Both the position numbers and the translations under genes were made by a program. This document shows, in pieces, positions 10,996 through 21,887 of a DNA stretch of 64,000 nucleotides. The first letter of the stretch is position 1. Each line of letters begins with the position of its first letter. The notes beneath the pieces are model-generated. The model ran no database searches. It was not told where the DNA came from and was given only the letters and a program-made list of their open reading frames with translations. Where the stretch lies: NCBI GenBank assembly GCA_000611775.1, contig KK106982.1, positions 4,348,996 through 4,412,995 of the forward strand, in the 5' to 3' direction. This DNA is from Umbilicaria muhlenbergii (lineage: Eukaryota; Ascomycota; Lecanoromycetes; Umbilicariales; Umbilicariaceae).

Positions 10996-11455
10996 ATTGG
11001 AGATTGAGATAGAATAAAGATAACCTACGCAAAATGCAAGATATTATCGCAATCACGCCGCTTCTTATCTAATATAAGAAGATCTTACATCGTGACCCAT
11101 TACGCGTGGCGGAATAGGAGGACTAATGAATTTCCATCGCCAAAATCACCGTGGTCGCAGCAGTTTCATAAGGTTCAAAGAAGGGTCCATAGTTCTTTCG
11201 TGAAACATGCGATGGAAACCAAGAACGGAACCACTGGTACCTCTTACGAATCTATTTGCCTAAAGGCGCACACGATCATCCGGTGATCCTGCACCCCGTT
11301 TGCGGTTCCTTCGTAGGCCCCACACCGCCACATGCTTCATGCGCATATGCATTTATTACTTAGTAGTAGTGGGTCGAACTCAGAACACATGATCCATAAT
11401 ATTCTAAAAGACTACGCCTATATAGCATCACCAACTGTGTGTCCTTCAAAGATGC
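10996..11455. other. Intergenic between the tandem secreted genes
   Basis: Upstream region of secreted protein A and 3' region of secreted protein B. No other gene is supportable. Confidence 0.4.
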
Positions 11456-12097
11456 TCAGCTAGTGAGGCCAATGATGCCCGCACCAATCTCATGTGGCCC
11501 ATCCCAAATATAGAATGTGACCGCTCCGAAGAAGTTCTTCGCCTTCATATAATTCTCCAAGGCCGAAACAGCCGATCCCAAAGTCGCTACAGTGAGTTGA
11601 TGATTGTTGGTATTCCAAACACGGATGGCGACGGCGTTTGGACCATCAAAGAGGAACTCCCCGTTGGTAAGAAAGCCATTGCCTTTGGTACTGATCCAAT
11701 GAATCACCTCCGCGAAGACTTGTGTGAGTAAGAGCTGGACTGAATTGCCAGGGATGGCCGCGGACCTAGTGACAATGACGAATGTTTGTGAATTCTCGGC
11801 ACACCATAGAAGGGCTGGAGGGAGTCCACCGCGGGATTCTAGGCCATCCCGAGGAAGACTGCGCCCCGCCAAGTACCTAAGTGGGGTGAAGTAGTGTCAG
11901 CCTGCAATCCTTCTGACTCAGGATGTTGATGGCTGAGATCTGGTCACTAACGTTCCAGCCACTACATTAGGAGCATTGGCACAATACCGAGACCGCCGCC
12001 GTGTCAGTGGAACGACCTCCGTGGTGACTGGGATGGCTAAGCTGCAGGCAATGACCAGAAAGAACGACAGAAGGAAGGATAGTTTGTGAGCCTGCAT
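11456..12097 (-). CDS. Small secreted protein B (tandem paralogue)
   Basis: Two exons, 12097..11952 and 11876..11456, encode 188 residues. The start MQAHKLSFLLSFFLVIACSL is a signal peptide; a longer frame with an upstream start exists but would put a hydrophilic stretch before it. The mature part shares with protein A the pattern LLWCAENSQTFVIVTRS, FDGPNAVAIRVWNTNNHQL, VSALENYMKAKNF and FYIWDGPHEIGAGII. Intron position and phase are the same. Identity is moderate to low, so the duplication is not recent. The function is unknown. Confidence 0.78.
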
Positions 12098-12917
12098 GTT
12101 GGGACCAGAAAGTAATACTGGGATATGAAGAAAAAACGACGTTCGATATAGGAAGTTGTGTTGCACCATAACTTCCTATTTATTGCTTATACGTTTTTCA
12201 TAGAAGCGACTTGGGGCCTGTTATTAAGCCCCGTCTCGACTCGAATAATGATGTAGAAGATAGTCGCAAATAACTCGAGCATAAGAGAGAGCATCATCGA
12301 CATCCCACGCGGGTAAGTGAGCTTCATTGGCAAAGTCGTTAACGAGCGTCTCTCGTAATGGTTGCCAGCGTTTCAGATGATCCACTCAGGGTCTTCATAC
12401 TGGCGCATGGTTTCAGGTGTACGGGGTACAATTGTCGAGTGCCGGAAGTTGTTTCCTCTGCGCCACGACCAAGCGGCAATGATGTCTTATTGACTGTCAT
12501 GGCAGCAGTGGCGCTCCTCAAGAGAGTAGAGGCGGTGAAGTCGCTTCCTGCCACGTGGAGCATGCGCAGCTGCCGGACAACCGTATGCAGACGAACAAAT
12601 AAGAAGAAGGGATGATTCAGGAGAGTGTTTTCTCTGTGCTTCAAATGAAAGTTATCGTTGTGACTGCTGCGTTGTCTGTCGTCGAAAGATGAAGTCTGTA
12701 GTTGTAAGGCTAGAGTATCCAAGCCACCCCTGCAAAGTACGTCACTCAAAACAAACCCCAATGAACCTGACGCAACCACGCAACGTCAACGACATAAAGC
12801 TCATATCAGAAAGTGATACCCAGTGCTTCTTTTCTTATCAACTGTCAGCTTTATCCGCCATTCGTACTATCAATCCCAAACCACAGTCCGCTCTCCACCA
12901 CAGCGCCAATCATAACT
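12098..12917. other. Divergent intergenic region
   Basis: Lies between secreted gene B (minus) and the small hydrophilic-protein gene (plus). The frames at 12339-12779 (minus) and 12358-12615 (plus) are antisense to each other and have no family signal. Confidence 0.4.
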
Positions 12918-13409
12918 ATGTCCGACCTAGACCCTCAAGGCCCCGCCCAACCAACCCTCGACCAAGCCTACGAGACCCCGGGCAATCCCACCGACCATAC
13001 CCCTCAAGAACAATCCAAGGCCTCCGCCAACGCAACCACCAACTCCGGCACCAAAACCGAAAAGCGAGACCCAGGCGACGTCGACATCCCCTCGACGCAT
13101 GGCCAAGGCGCCCAGCCCTCCTCTCTAGGCCGTGGCGTTCGAGATGCTAGTGGGGATAAACCAACGGGCGAAGTGTCGAGCGAATTAGATGGCGAACAGA
13201 TGAGAGCGCCGGGCGAGGGCGAGATCATGCAGAGGCAATTTGAGAAGAGCGGGTTTGGGGAGCAGGAGGATCTGGCGAGTGATTTAGATAGGAAGAAGCA
13301 GGAGCAGGCGGGGGCGAGGGAGGAGATTAAGAGTCAGAGGAAGGAGAATGTGGATGTGGGTGGTGCGTTGGGGGGGAGGACTGGGCCGGCTGTGGTGGAG
13401 GGGAGATGA
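12918..13409 (+). CDS. Small disordered hydrophilic protein
   Basis: A 163-residue single-exon frame starting MSDLDPQGPAQPTLDQAYE. The longer frame from 12813 begins in untranslated-looking sequence. The protein is rich in Gly, Glu, Gln, Lys and Asp with no hydrophobic core. It contains SSLGRGVRDASGD, LDGEQMRAPGEGEI, EDLASDLDRKK and VGGALGGRTGPA, which recalls a conserved family of disordered proteins in Pezizomycotina whose role is not known to me. LEA-like or stress-induced behaviour is a guess. The first half is C-rich and the second half strongly G-rich on the coding strand. Confidence 0.7.
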   Translation: MSDLDPQGPAQPTLDQAYETPGNPTDHTPQEQSKASANATTNSGTKTEKRDPGDVDIPSTHGQGAQPSSLGRGVRDASGDKPTGEVSSELDGEQMRAPGEGEIMQRQFEKSGFGEQEDLASDLDRKKQEQAGAREEIKSQRKENVDVGGALGGRTGPAVVEGR

Positions 13410-14873
13410 GTGATAAGCGGTTGCTAATGATAGAACGGTGTGAAGATAGGGCTTTATGGACTGATTTGCGAGTTCTCTTGTTCCTATACTCCGAGCGGCT
13501 TCGATGCTAGATATCAACGCCCTGAACAAATACCGTGAGTCTCCGTGCCCTGATCTCATGTTGTCCCCGTCCCTTGAGTACCTTTGGTAGTGGTACCAAT
13601 GAACACGATCTGCACGGCAGCGAAGCTGCACACCAATCAATATTGTCCAGTGGTCCACCATACAGAAACTTACGCGGCGGTGGAAGCGACTATCTCAGCT
13701 CTCCGGGCGCTAGCCACGGTGGCTATTATCAGCGAGAAAGCTATTGTGAAGGTAGCGATTACCACCAAACCGATAATCATGCGGTTGATATGATATAGAG
13801 TAATAATGGAGGGGATTGGAAGCGCCGAGGATAGTACTGTGACGGCAAGATTGGCTAAGCTTAGGAGTGTAGCTATTCTTATAGCGAATCACCAAGTGGT
13901 TGCCTTGAGGGTTGCCTGCCCTAGGTTTTCGGTTCTCATAGTCTGCACAATGTAACATACGATGATGCTTTCGTGGGATTGGCCTTCTGTATGAGCTTCG
14001 CGATTCCTACCGTCAGTTTTTTCAACTTTGCGGGCGATTTGCGGACGTCAGAAGAGGGCCAGCGAGGTGTGAATGAGACGTGTGAAATCACCGGGTACAA
14101 GAGGGTTTGGGCTTGCTGTAGGAGAACGCTACCACATATAAGTGACCCACGAGGGTATAGAAAAGCTCCACCGCCGGACCATGATTAGCCTTGTCAATAG
14201 TTCAGTCTCGAGTTCACTGTCCGGTCGAGGTATAGCAACCAAAGCTTGCTCGTGCGCCTGCTCCCATGTAAAGTTTTCCAGTCCAAAATGGAAGAACACT
14301 GTCCTACACTTCATGACACGTCAGTCTTGCCACATTTGTGCCGAGCAATGCTGAGGAGCCCCTTGTTCAACTCAGTTTGCTCTTGCATAGTATCAAGTTG
14401 GTTTCTCATTTCCAAAAAAAGACCAAATACGTTACTTGGGGACTCTCTGTCACCCCTCGTAGTTGATTGATAAATTTGTTTATGTTGTTTGACGGCAGTC
14501 TTGTGGTCATGTTGTACGTGTCTCTCCCAGCACTATAATCTGAGCTTGACTAGTGACTAGCTTAAACGCCGTTGGCCGTCTTGTGCACCGGACCGAAGCT
14601 GGAGTCCTTGTCCCCTCTCCGGACATGAAGTCCGCAGCCTGCCGCAATGTTGGCTGTACTATAGTCTTGACCCCTCGCCGGTCTTTCCCAGGTTCCAGTC
14701 CTACACATCACCACACAACCCCACGGTCGACTTCGCCGCTTTCAGCACCAACCAAATCGTTCCCGCAGATCCTCATATAACAAGGGACTCGCATTTTCCG
14801 ATCTAGCCCGCGACTATGCCAATGGTTGTACCCAAGGTAAAAGGTAAGTTGACGGTGCAAATCTCGCAGTATC
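13410..14873. other. Long intergenic stretch
   Basis: About 1.5 kb in which no frame has family features. Open frames occur on both strands but overlap one another (for example 13535-13798 and 13710-13958). No repeat array was noticed. Confidence 0.4.
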
Positions 14874-15044
14874 ATGGCACTAATGGAGCGAATGCCAGAC
14901 GACCCAGAGCGTGGAAAAGAGCAGCAGGAAAAGGGCGAAAAGTCGGATGAAAAGCGCAGGCAGCAGAGGGAGAAAGAAGCAAGGGAGAGTACTCGCGATC
15001 CTAAGGGGGGATGGGATAAGTCTGCGGAGTCAAGGAAAGCATGA
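14874..15044 (+). CDS. Possible small charged protein
   Basis: A 56-residue frame, MALMERMPDDPERGKEQQ at its start and STRDPKGGWDKSAESRK near its end, almost entirely charged and helical. A CTCGCAG acceptor-like site lies just upstream at about 14868, and a GTAAG donor lies at about 14834, so it may be the last exon of a longer gene whose upstream exon I cannot place in frame. The composition looks protein-coding rather than random. The function is unknown. Confidence 0.3.
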   Translation: MALMERMPDDPERGKEQQEKGEKSDEKRRQQREKEARESTRDPKGGWDKSAESRKA

Positions 15045-15375
15045 TCTGAGGGATATCGTTAGGGTTCATTCCTTCATGGCACTATAAATTGGCACTCTGA
15101 TACTCAGCGTTTGCGAGTGGCTCTCCTCCTCTGCTTGGCTTCTGCAATCTATATTCAGAGCAGCTGGAGAGTACTAGATCATAAGTGCTGATAGTGATCT
15201 ATAAAGAGAGACCGGAAAGCGATTTGCAGCTGGGCCACGAATACAAATTAGCAGGACTTATTGCTGTGTGTTTGACCTTTTCAAAGACTAGCATGCTTCT
15301 ATGTCTGCAACGGGATCAGAACCACCCGCATCTTGTGGGAGCCAGGTCCCGATTCTTTCGAATACTAAGCCAGCC
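15045..15375. other. Intergenic
   Basis: Contains the 3' flank of the Dabb-GFA gene (minus strand). Nothing else is supportable. Confidence 0.4.
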
Positions 15376-16610
15376 TCACGATGACAGCATGCTCGACAAA
15401 TCTTTCACCCACGGAAGACGGCCCTCACCGAAGATCTCGGCGCTAGGCTGCATCTCCTTACCGCCATCTAGGAGGATGGTTCGCACAATAATCTGGTCTC
15501 CCATGACCTCTTGGTGATGGTAGACATGTGACGTACAATTCGAACAATGGAAACAGTGCACCGGTTTGCCTACACGCCAATATCATTAGAATTAGTCGCC
15601 GCAAGAGCATAATCCAGCCGGGGTTGCACATGTCCATGGACACGCTCGCACCGGACCAGAAAGGACTGGGGCTGCAACAAGTGACGCGTCGAGTAGACTA
15701 TTGCAACCCGCGATGGACCCTTCCAGTCAAGTACAAGAGACGCTGAACGGATTGGGGTACTTCCGTCCTCGACAAGGGCTTACGTACCAGACGCTCCTGT
15801 ATATGTATAGGCTTTGGGTTCTCCCCTTGTGATCTTAAGATCATCCTGTGAGAAACCTAGTTAGTACTGCAGAATCCCAGGTCCCCAACCCCTACCGCCC
15901 GGTCCTCCGTACATTTATCTCACCTTCATGATTATCTGATTCAATGAATACGGTCCTCCTCCAAGCTTCTTGCACGTATCACAATGGCAAAGAATGTGTT
16001 CCGAAGCATCCAGCTTCGCCGTCCATTCAATAGCGCCACAATGGCAAGACCCGGTGTATGTCGTGCTCGGCTTTTTAGGTGTTGGTGTACCAAATAGAAC
16101 ACTGTCTTCAATGTCTGTTGCCAAACCATGAGAACAGCAAGAATGACAGTTTTGTTGCTTTAAAGCATCGTGAAACCAACAAAGAACCGCGAGATGCTCT
16201 AACACAGAATAAACAGGAAAAACAACACTGACCCACCACAACCGAATCATCCACAAGTCCCTTCGCCACCTTCGCAAACGCCAAATGTACCGGATCTTCA
16301 AGGTGATAAAAGTCTAGGTCTTCCTGGGACTGGAATTCAAGCACGAAACCGTGCGTCATGCCCTTATTCAAGGTTTGCCAGCTGATGTTCTTGCCTATTA
16401 CCCCATCTTTCTCAGCCATCGCTTCAAACTTCAAAATCTAATCAACAATTCGTACATACCGGCCTTCATAGTCATATACGGATTGCCTGTTTCAGCAGGC
16501 TTCAAACATTTCGACGGCAGCTGGAGAAAGACTTCGAAATGTTGCTGGAACTCCGGCCAGGGGATGTCGGAGCGGTATTTGAAGAGGACGATGTGGGTGA
16601 TTGGAGCCAT
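15376..16610 (-). CDS. Dabb (stress-responsive A/B barrel) - GFA/CENP-V fusion protein
   Basis: Five exons, 16610..16460, 16394..16233, 16114..15924, 15845..15788 and 15569..15376, all with GT..AG introns in consistent phase, give 251 residues. The N-terminal part is a Dabb dimeric alpha/beta barrel: MAPITHIVLFKYRSDI, then GMTHGFVLEFQSQEDLDFYH, DPVHLAFAK and the closing VVVDIED. It runs in the same exon into a GFA (glutathione-dependent formaldehyde-activating-like) domain with the zinc ligands in TGSCHCGAIEW, HCDTCKKLGGG and HCFHCSNCTS. Dabb domains bind or process small hydrophobic molecules; GFA domains are zinc proteins of often unclear activity. The fusion suggests a two-step or scavenging role on a small molecule, which is inference. 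It is cytosolic by appearance. Confidence 0.8.
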
Positions 16611-16977
16611 TGCTCTCGTGAGTATAAATGCAGTGAGAAACGATGTAGCACTTGTGTGAACACCTCTGGATAGACCATCATGTTGTCCAAGGATGCGGTC
16701 ATCTTATATAGGGGCACCGTTTATTGAAGTAGCAAAATTACTTAAATGGGCAAATCCGGGGAAATAAGGTGTTAGGGTTCACATTAGCGGGGTTCGAAAA
16801 TTACCTAAATGAGAGTCCTCATACGCGGGGAAAATTTATTAGGGCTCGCTATTTATCTTGGAGTGAGATTGCAATCCGAACGATTGAAGCCTTATGGAAC
16901 TCTTTAGATAGCTGGGGTATCTACCTGTACGGTGAACCGAATATCCCGCTGGGCCTCTATGCAAAATCCTAGCTTTA
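16611..16977. other. Intergenic
   Basis: Upstream region of the Dabb-GFA gene. No gene is supportable. Confidence 0.4.
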
Positions 16978-17307
16978 TCAATGAAAACGCAACACTGAGT
17001 ACTTAAGACCCCGCCACATCCGCCTTTCCGTCGTCCTTGACAACTTGTCATTTGGAAACTTGAGAGCCGGAGGCTTGACCCTTTCCATGGCCATGCTAGG
17101 ACTCGACTTCGGAATGGCATGATAAAGAAGTTCCTTGAGGCTTTCAAAGAAGAGTAAACCATCTGGAAAGGGCTGGACAAATAAAGGCTTCAAACAGTAG
17201 TAATGGCGGGAAATGCTCTTCAGACGGGGAAAGACGTAAACACCCATTGTCTGACCATGGTATTTTACGATTATATCGAACTCATGAGTACCAGGAGATT
17301 GCAGCAT
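16978..17307 (-). CDS. Possible small protein, unrecognised
   Basis: A 109-residue frame with a protein-like mix of hydrophobic and charged residues, including IIVKYHGQTMGVYVFP, HYYCLKPLFVQPFPDGLLFF and SLKELLYHAIP, with a basic C-terminus (TERRMWRGLKYSVLRFH). No family was recognised and no intron is needed. It lies upstream of the lyase gene on the opposite strand. It may be spurious. Confidence 0.3.
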   Translation of the reverse strand: MLQSPGTHEFDIIVKYHGQTMGVYVFPRLKSISRHYYCLKPLFVQPFPDGLLFFESLKELLYHAIPKSSPSMAMERVKPPALKFPNDKLSRTTERRMWRGLKYSVLRFH

Positions 17308-17509
17308 TCATCATGAAGGGATGTTCTGTTTATTGCAAGAAAGCTACAAAGTACAGAGGCCCGGCATTTCAAACCACCGACCTCGGCAGATCTTTGGACA
17401 AATGGCGTCATAGTGCGACTGCGAACGCCCCGCAACTACGACAACAGAGCGATTATGAGGCCTCAATAGATCCCTAATTTGATTATCCCTATATATCGTT
17501 GACCCAGCA

Positions 17510-19422
17510 ATGACTCCTCCCACGGGTGCGCAAACCATTGCACGAGCGCTCCGCGATCTTGGCGTGACAGTCCTCTTCGGTATCGTGGGCATCCCCGTGG
17601 TCGAAATCGCAGAAGAGGCCATCAACCTGGGCATCAGATTTATAGGATTCAGAAATGAGCAAGCTGCAAGCTATGCTGCGAGCGCGTATGGGTATTTGAC
17701 TGGGAGACCGGGGGTGTGCTTGGTTGTCGGAGGGCCGGGCGTGCTCCATGCCATGGCGGGGGTATGTACAATCCCATGAGTAACCACGAAATAAACGCTC
17801 ACGCCCCTCACTGTATTTACATTTGCGCACTAGCATATCCAGATCTTAACTTCATTTCACTAACACCACAATCCTTCCAGATCGGCAATTCCAACGCCAA
17901 CGCCTTTCCACTCCTCCTTCTCGCCGGCTCCTCAGAATCCCACCTAAACTCCCGCGGCGCCTTCCAAGAACTCGACGCCATCTCACTCCTAACACCGCAC
18001 ACGAACCTCGCCCTCCGCCCCTCCTCCCTCACCTCCATCCCCAGCGCCATTCAAACAGCCTACCGAAGCGCCTGGTATGGCCGGCCTGGCACAGGCTTCG
18101 TCGACCTCCCTGCAGACATCATACAAGGCGCTGTAGAGCCGGAAGAGGAAGAAGACATGCAAGCCGCACTCAGGGTGCCAGACGTGCCCAAAGGCGGAGC
18201 GGAAGAAGGCCGCCTCTTCAAGATCTCACAGCTATTAATGAACGCCAAAGCACCTCTAATAGTCATCGGCAAAGGCGCTGCCTACGCCCGCGCCGAAAAC
18301 GAAATCCGCGCTCTCGTCACCAAAACGTACATCCCCTTCCTCCCAACTCCCATGGGCAAAGGCGTAATCGCCGACTCGCACCCCCTCAACGCCGCCTCCG
18401 CCCGCAGCACCGCCCTCAAAGAAGCAGACATAGTCCTCGTCCTCGGAGCACGCCTAAACTGGATCCTCCATTTCGGCGACCCCCCCAAATGGAACCCCGC
18501 CGCCAAATTCATCCAAGTGGACATCTCCCCCAGCGAAATCGGGCGCAACGCCGGCGACGCCGACCTCGGCATCGTCGGCGACGTCGGAGTTGTGGTGTCC
18601 CAACTCCTCCGCCAACTCGGCTCCTGGCAGTACAACCCCTCCATCTCGCCCTACACGCAGCGCCTCGAAGCCGCCAAGACCAAAAACGAAGCCAGCGCCG
18701 CTCAGAAAGCCGCCGACGACAAATCCCCCATGACCTACGCCCGCGCCTTCGACATCATCAAAACCACCCTCCACGCCCTCAGCCCCCCGGATGACGGCGG
18801 CATCGTCTACATCTCCGAAGGCGCCAACACAATGGACATCTCGCGGTCTATCTTCCCCGTCTCGTACCCGCGCCTGCGCCTCGACGCCGGCACCTACGCG
18901 ACCATGGGCGTGGGGCTCGGCTACGCCATTGCAGCCCACGCGGCCTATAACGGCGCCGCGGCAGAAGGGTCGGCGGGGCCGGCGAAGAGGAAGAAAATTG
19001 TGTGTCTGGAGGGGGATAGCGCGTTCGGGTTCAGCGCGATGGAAGTGGAGACGATGGCGCGGTATGGGATGGATTGTTTGATCTTCGTGGTTAATAATGG
19101 GGGGGTTTATCATGGGGATTCGGACGATGCGGATGAGTGGTTGGGCATGCAGGCGAAGACGCAGGCGGGCGTGAAGGGCGGGTTGAGGAGTACGAGTCTT
19201 GGGTGGGAGGTCGGGTATGAGAAGTTGGCGGAGGCGTGTGGGGGGAGGGGGTTCCTGGTTAGGGATGCCCAGGGGCTGGAGAGGGCGACGAGGGAGGGGT
19301 TTGAGTCGGAAGGGGTTTGTGTCGTGAATGTTGTGATTGAGGCGGGGAGTGCGAAGAAGTTGGAGTTTGGGTGGCAGGCGAGTACGAAGAAGGTGAAGGG
19401 GAAGAAGGGGGCGAAGCTTTAG
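17510..19422 (+). CDS. 2-hydroxyacyl-CoA lyase (ThDP-dependent), peroxisomal
   Basis: Two exons, 17510..17761 and 17881..19422, encode 597 residues, a normal length. The family cleaves 2-hydroxyacyl-CoA to formyl-CoA and a shortened aldehyde in peroxisomal alpha-oxidation; oxalyl-CoA decarboxylase is the close alternative. Seen: the ThDP pyrimidine domain with [12 protein letters not shown] and the catalytic Glu in [16 protein letters not shown], then VVGGPG; a central domain ([13 protein letters not shown]); and the ThDP-binding [20 protein letters not shown] motif near the C-terminus. The last residues KGAKL fit a PTS1 peroxisomal signal. The intron after ...AMAG restores [18 protein letters not shown]. 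Coding strand composition changes abruptly from C-rich to G-rich at about 18960. Confidence 0.9.
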
Positions 19423-20082
19423 GGGGTTTGGTTTGCGTGGATGGGTGGTTGGGATGATGCCTTTGTGCGCTGGGTTTGTTGATGGGCTCTTCACTTGGGA
19501 TAGTGTTCTTCGGGGTGGGAAGTCTCTGGATTATTATGGACTGAACGTTGGCACTCGCGTTCGTTGATTAGTGCACTGCCTGCTGCGTATACTAGTATGA
19601 AGCTCAATGTACTCGATACGTTCGCACGGGCTGAAGGATCTGTGGCTGTCATAGTAGAATCGTTGGCGATATGGTTTTCATCTCGGTGCCGCGGTGATTC
19701 TGGGATCTGACGGCGGGCATCACAACACAGAAACGCAGACGAGAAGCAAATTGATGCCCTGGCAGTTGGGCTCAGTCAGAAACGACAGCGAACAGACCAA
19801 TGAAGCCCTGACGCTTCCATACCACAGGTCTAAGTCAAAGAACGCTGTCTTTTGTCCACCGTGTATAGAAGTCGGACTTTGATTCGACATTGAGCTGGTG
19901 GTTGGCAAAGATCAACAGAATTCGAAGAACGTATCCGGTCGCAACGGCGAGTACTTGGAGGCTATATTGACAGTGATCTGAGAGTGCAAGCCCCTGCTTC
20001 ATTAACACGACTGTATCTCAGCCTCAGTAATTGGCTAGCTTCAGTATCTCTGCCGCCCGTCTTCACCATCGTAAGATCCATC
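19423..20082. other. Intergenic, convergent
   Basis: 3' flanks of the lyase gene (plus) and the interrupted gene (minus). No supportable gene. Confidence 0.4.
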
Positions 20083-21887
20083 TCACAACTCTGCCTGCAC
20101 ATATGGCGTGAACTCCTCCTCTGGAAGTACTGCAACAGACAGCTTCGTGCCCTCTGAACCTGCCATGACAGTAGATCCAGTGCTTGATGGCCCTTCAGGA
20201 GCAGGGAGTTCAAAGCGAGCATGTTCCATTCCTGGCTCGTGCCGCAATTCATCAGTGTTCTGAACGAATTCCGATTTAATTTCCAGCTCTGCGGAGGGAA
20301 TGTGCAACAGCATCTGTACTTGTAAAGAACCCTGGGGAATACTCTCTGGGCTAATCACGAGATATGAGGTCAACATCATCATTGATCAACACACGCTCCA
20401 TGTAGAAAGCCTGTGTGAGGGGGTAATTGATGCTTTGAAAACCGCCTGTCCCATCACCCATCAACAAGTCTTCAAGATCTACCATTTCATATGCTTCTAG
20501 CGAGTTAGATGCCAAGTGCTTAACGGGATATCTCACTCTCGATGGAGAGTCCGCTGTCCATGCAGACATTGCGTTTTGGAGTCCTGTGACCCTTGCAATG
20601 GTCTTCCAGACTTTGAAGTCCTGGCGCAGTCTTGCTTGCAATGCGGAACGATTCGTGTACTCTGGATTTCTAAAATAGATGGGTAGATCGTTCTTCAAAA
20701 AACGGCCTTAAGAACCGAAAATTGGTCAGATTCGGACTCAAAGCATTCTTTCAGGACCGCAGCGATTGACGCAATGAACCAGAGGAACTCGTATGCCTTT
20801 GGTAGCCCATGAATTTTACGAGATTCCGCCAGTGCGAGGCTGACAATAAGAACTCATCTGCTAAGTCGTGTAGCTCCTTTCTGCGTACGGGATCAACTGG
20901 CCACATTACAGGCATCCTCCGACTAACAATTTGACGGCGTGTGATCAGTGGGAAGTAGTAGTAGGCGTAATATAACATAAGGGCATCCTTCACAGGTGGA
21001 ATGGACTGTACTGAAGGACTGGGATAGGGTGTCAGGCCCCCAGAGATGGTGAACATCTAGATTGGCCAGCATGGGCTTGGCTTGCGACTGGATGGTTACG
21101 AGGAATGCCTGTACATGTATTAGGGCCCAGTGTGTACAACTTTAAGGCTTGAACTTACTTTCAAGCTCCTGTATACGGTTTCTAAAGCCAGCAAAGCTGC
21201 AGACACCGCGTTGCTCCTCTCTTGCAACTTTCTACGCTTCGCTGGACTGTGGGTTTGTGTGAATGCTGACAGGAACTCTTTGAGCTCCTCATCCCTCCTC
21301 CTGAACTTGCCTTCGAGTACATTCAGCGCATCCCCCAGCTGTTTCACCTGCTGGCGCGTGGTCTCGTGCTCTTCCCTATTGTTTGCGTCTGCGGCAGATA
21401 CGTTCTCAACGACCACTATACGCGTCTCCGCATGCTCTTCTCGGTTATGTGCATCGGCGACACGAATGGTCTGGACGACTTGGGTGCGCGTCTTCGCGTG
21501 CTCCTCTCCAATGACGGCGTCTGTCTGATCCAGCATCTTCCCCAGTTCGACCGTTTGGACCTGCACACATTGCTGGAAGACATCCTTGTTATTGATGATG
21601 GCGTCAAGGGTGGCTTTGTTGCTATTGTCGAGGGCTCCGAAGTCCTGGGCATGCTTAATTGACAGCTGACCAAGTCGGCCACTACCAAACGTACTAGGTT
21701 AGAACGACGTGCTTCAAGTGGAGGAGTAAAGAACACGATGGCCTACCGAAGATCGACGACAATATGCAGATTCAATTCATCCCGAAAGCCTGCTAGCCGC
21801 TTCTCTACACCCTGGATCCTCGAGAAGTTCCAGAAGCTCGATTTGACATGGCTCGAGGAGACTTGGAGAGCCAGCTCGCCGTAATTA
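20083..21887 (-). pseudogene. Interrupted gene for a fungal cytosolic coiled-coil protein
   Basis: Protein-like blocks follow one another on the minus strand: 21887..21747 (NYGELALQVSSSHVKSSFW), about 21696..21159 (a coiled coil with two and a half repeats of roughly 23 residues built on REEHAETR), 21108 to about 20707 (AFLVTIQSQAKPM, PKAYEFLWFIASIAAVLKEC), 20698 to about 20340 (KNDLPIYFRNPEY) and down to 20083 (a block ending EEEFTPYVQAEL). The layout resembles fungal proteins with a Helo-like or STAND-type N-terminal region, but no NTPase is seen. Some joins are good introns (21746..., 21158..21109). At least three changes of frame have no acceptable intron, so the gene is probably decayed or needs a corrected assembly. 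The first exons could not be placed. Confidence 0.45.

Noticed and set aside
18454-19494. 346-residue minus-strand frame opposite the lyase gene
   Set aside because: Its composition mirrors the C-rich/G-rich switch of the sense gene; it has no family motifs.
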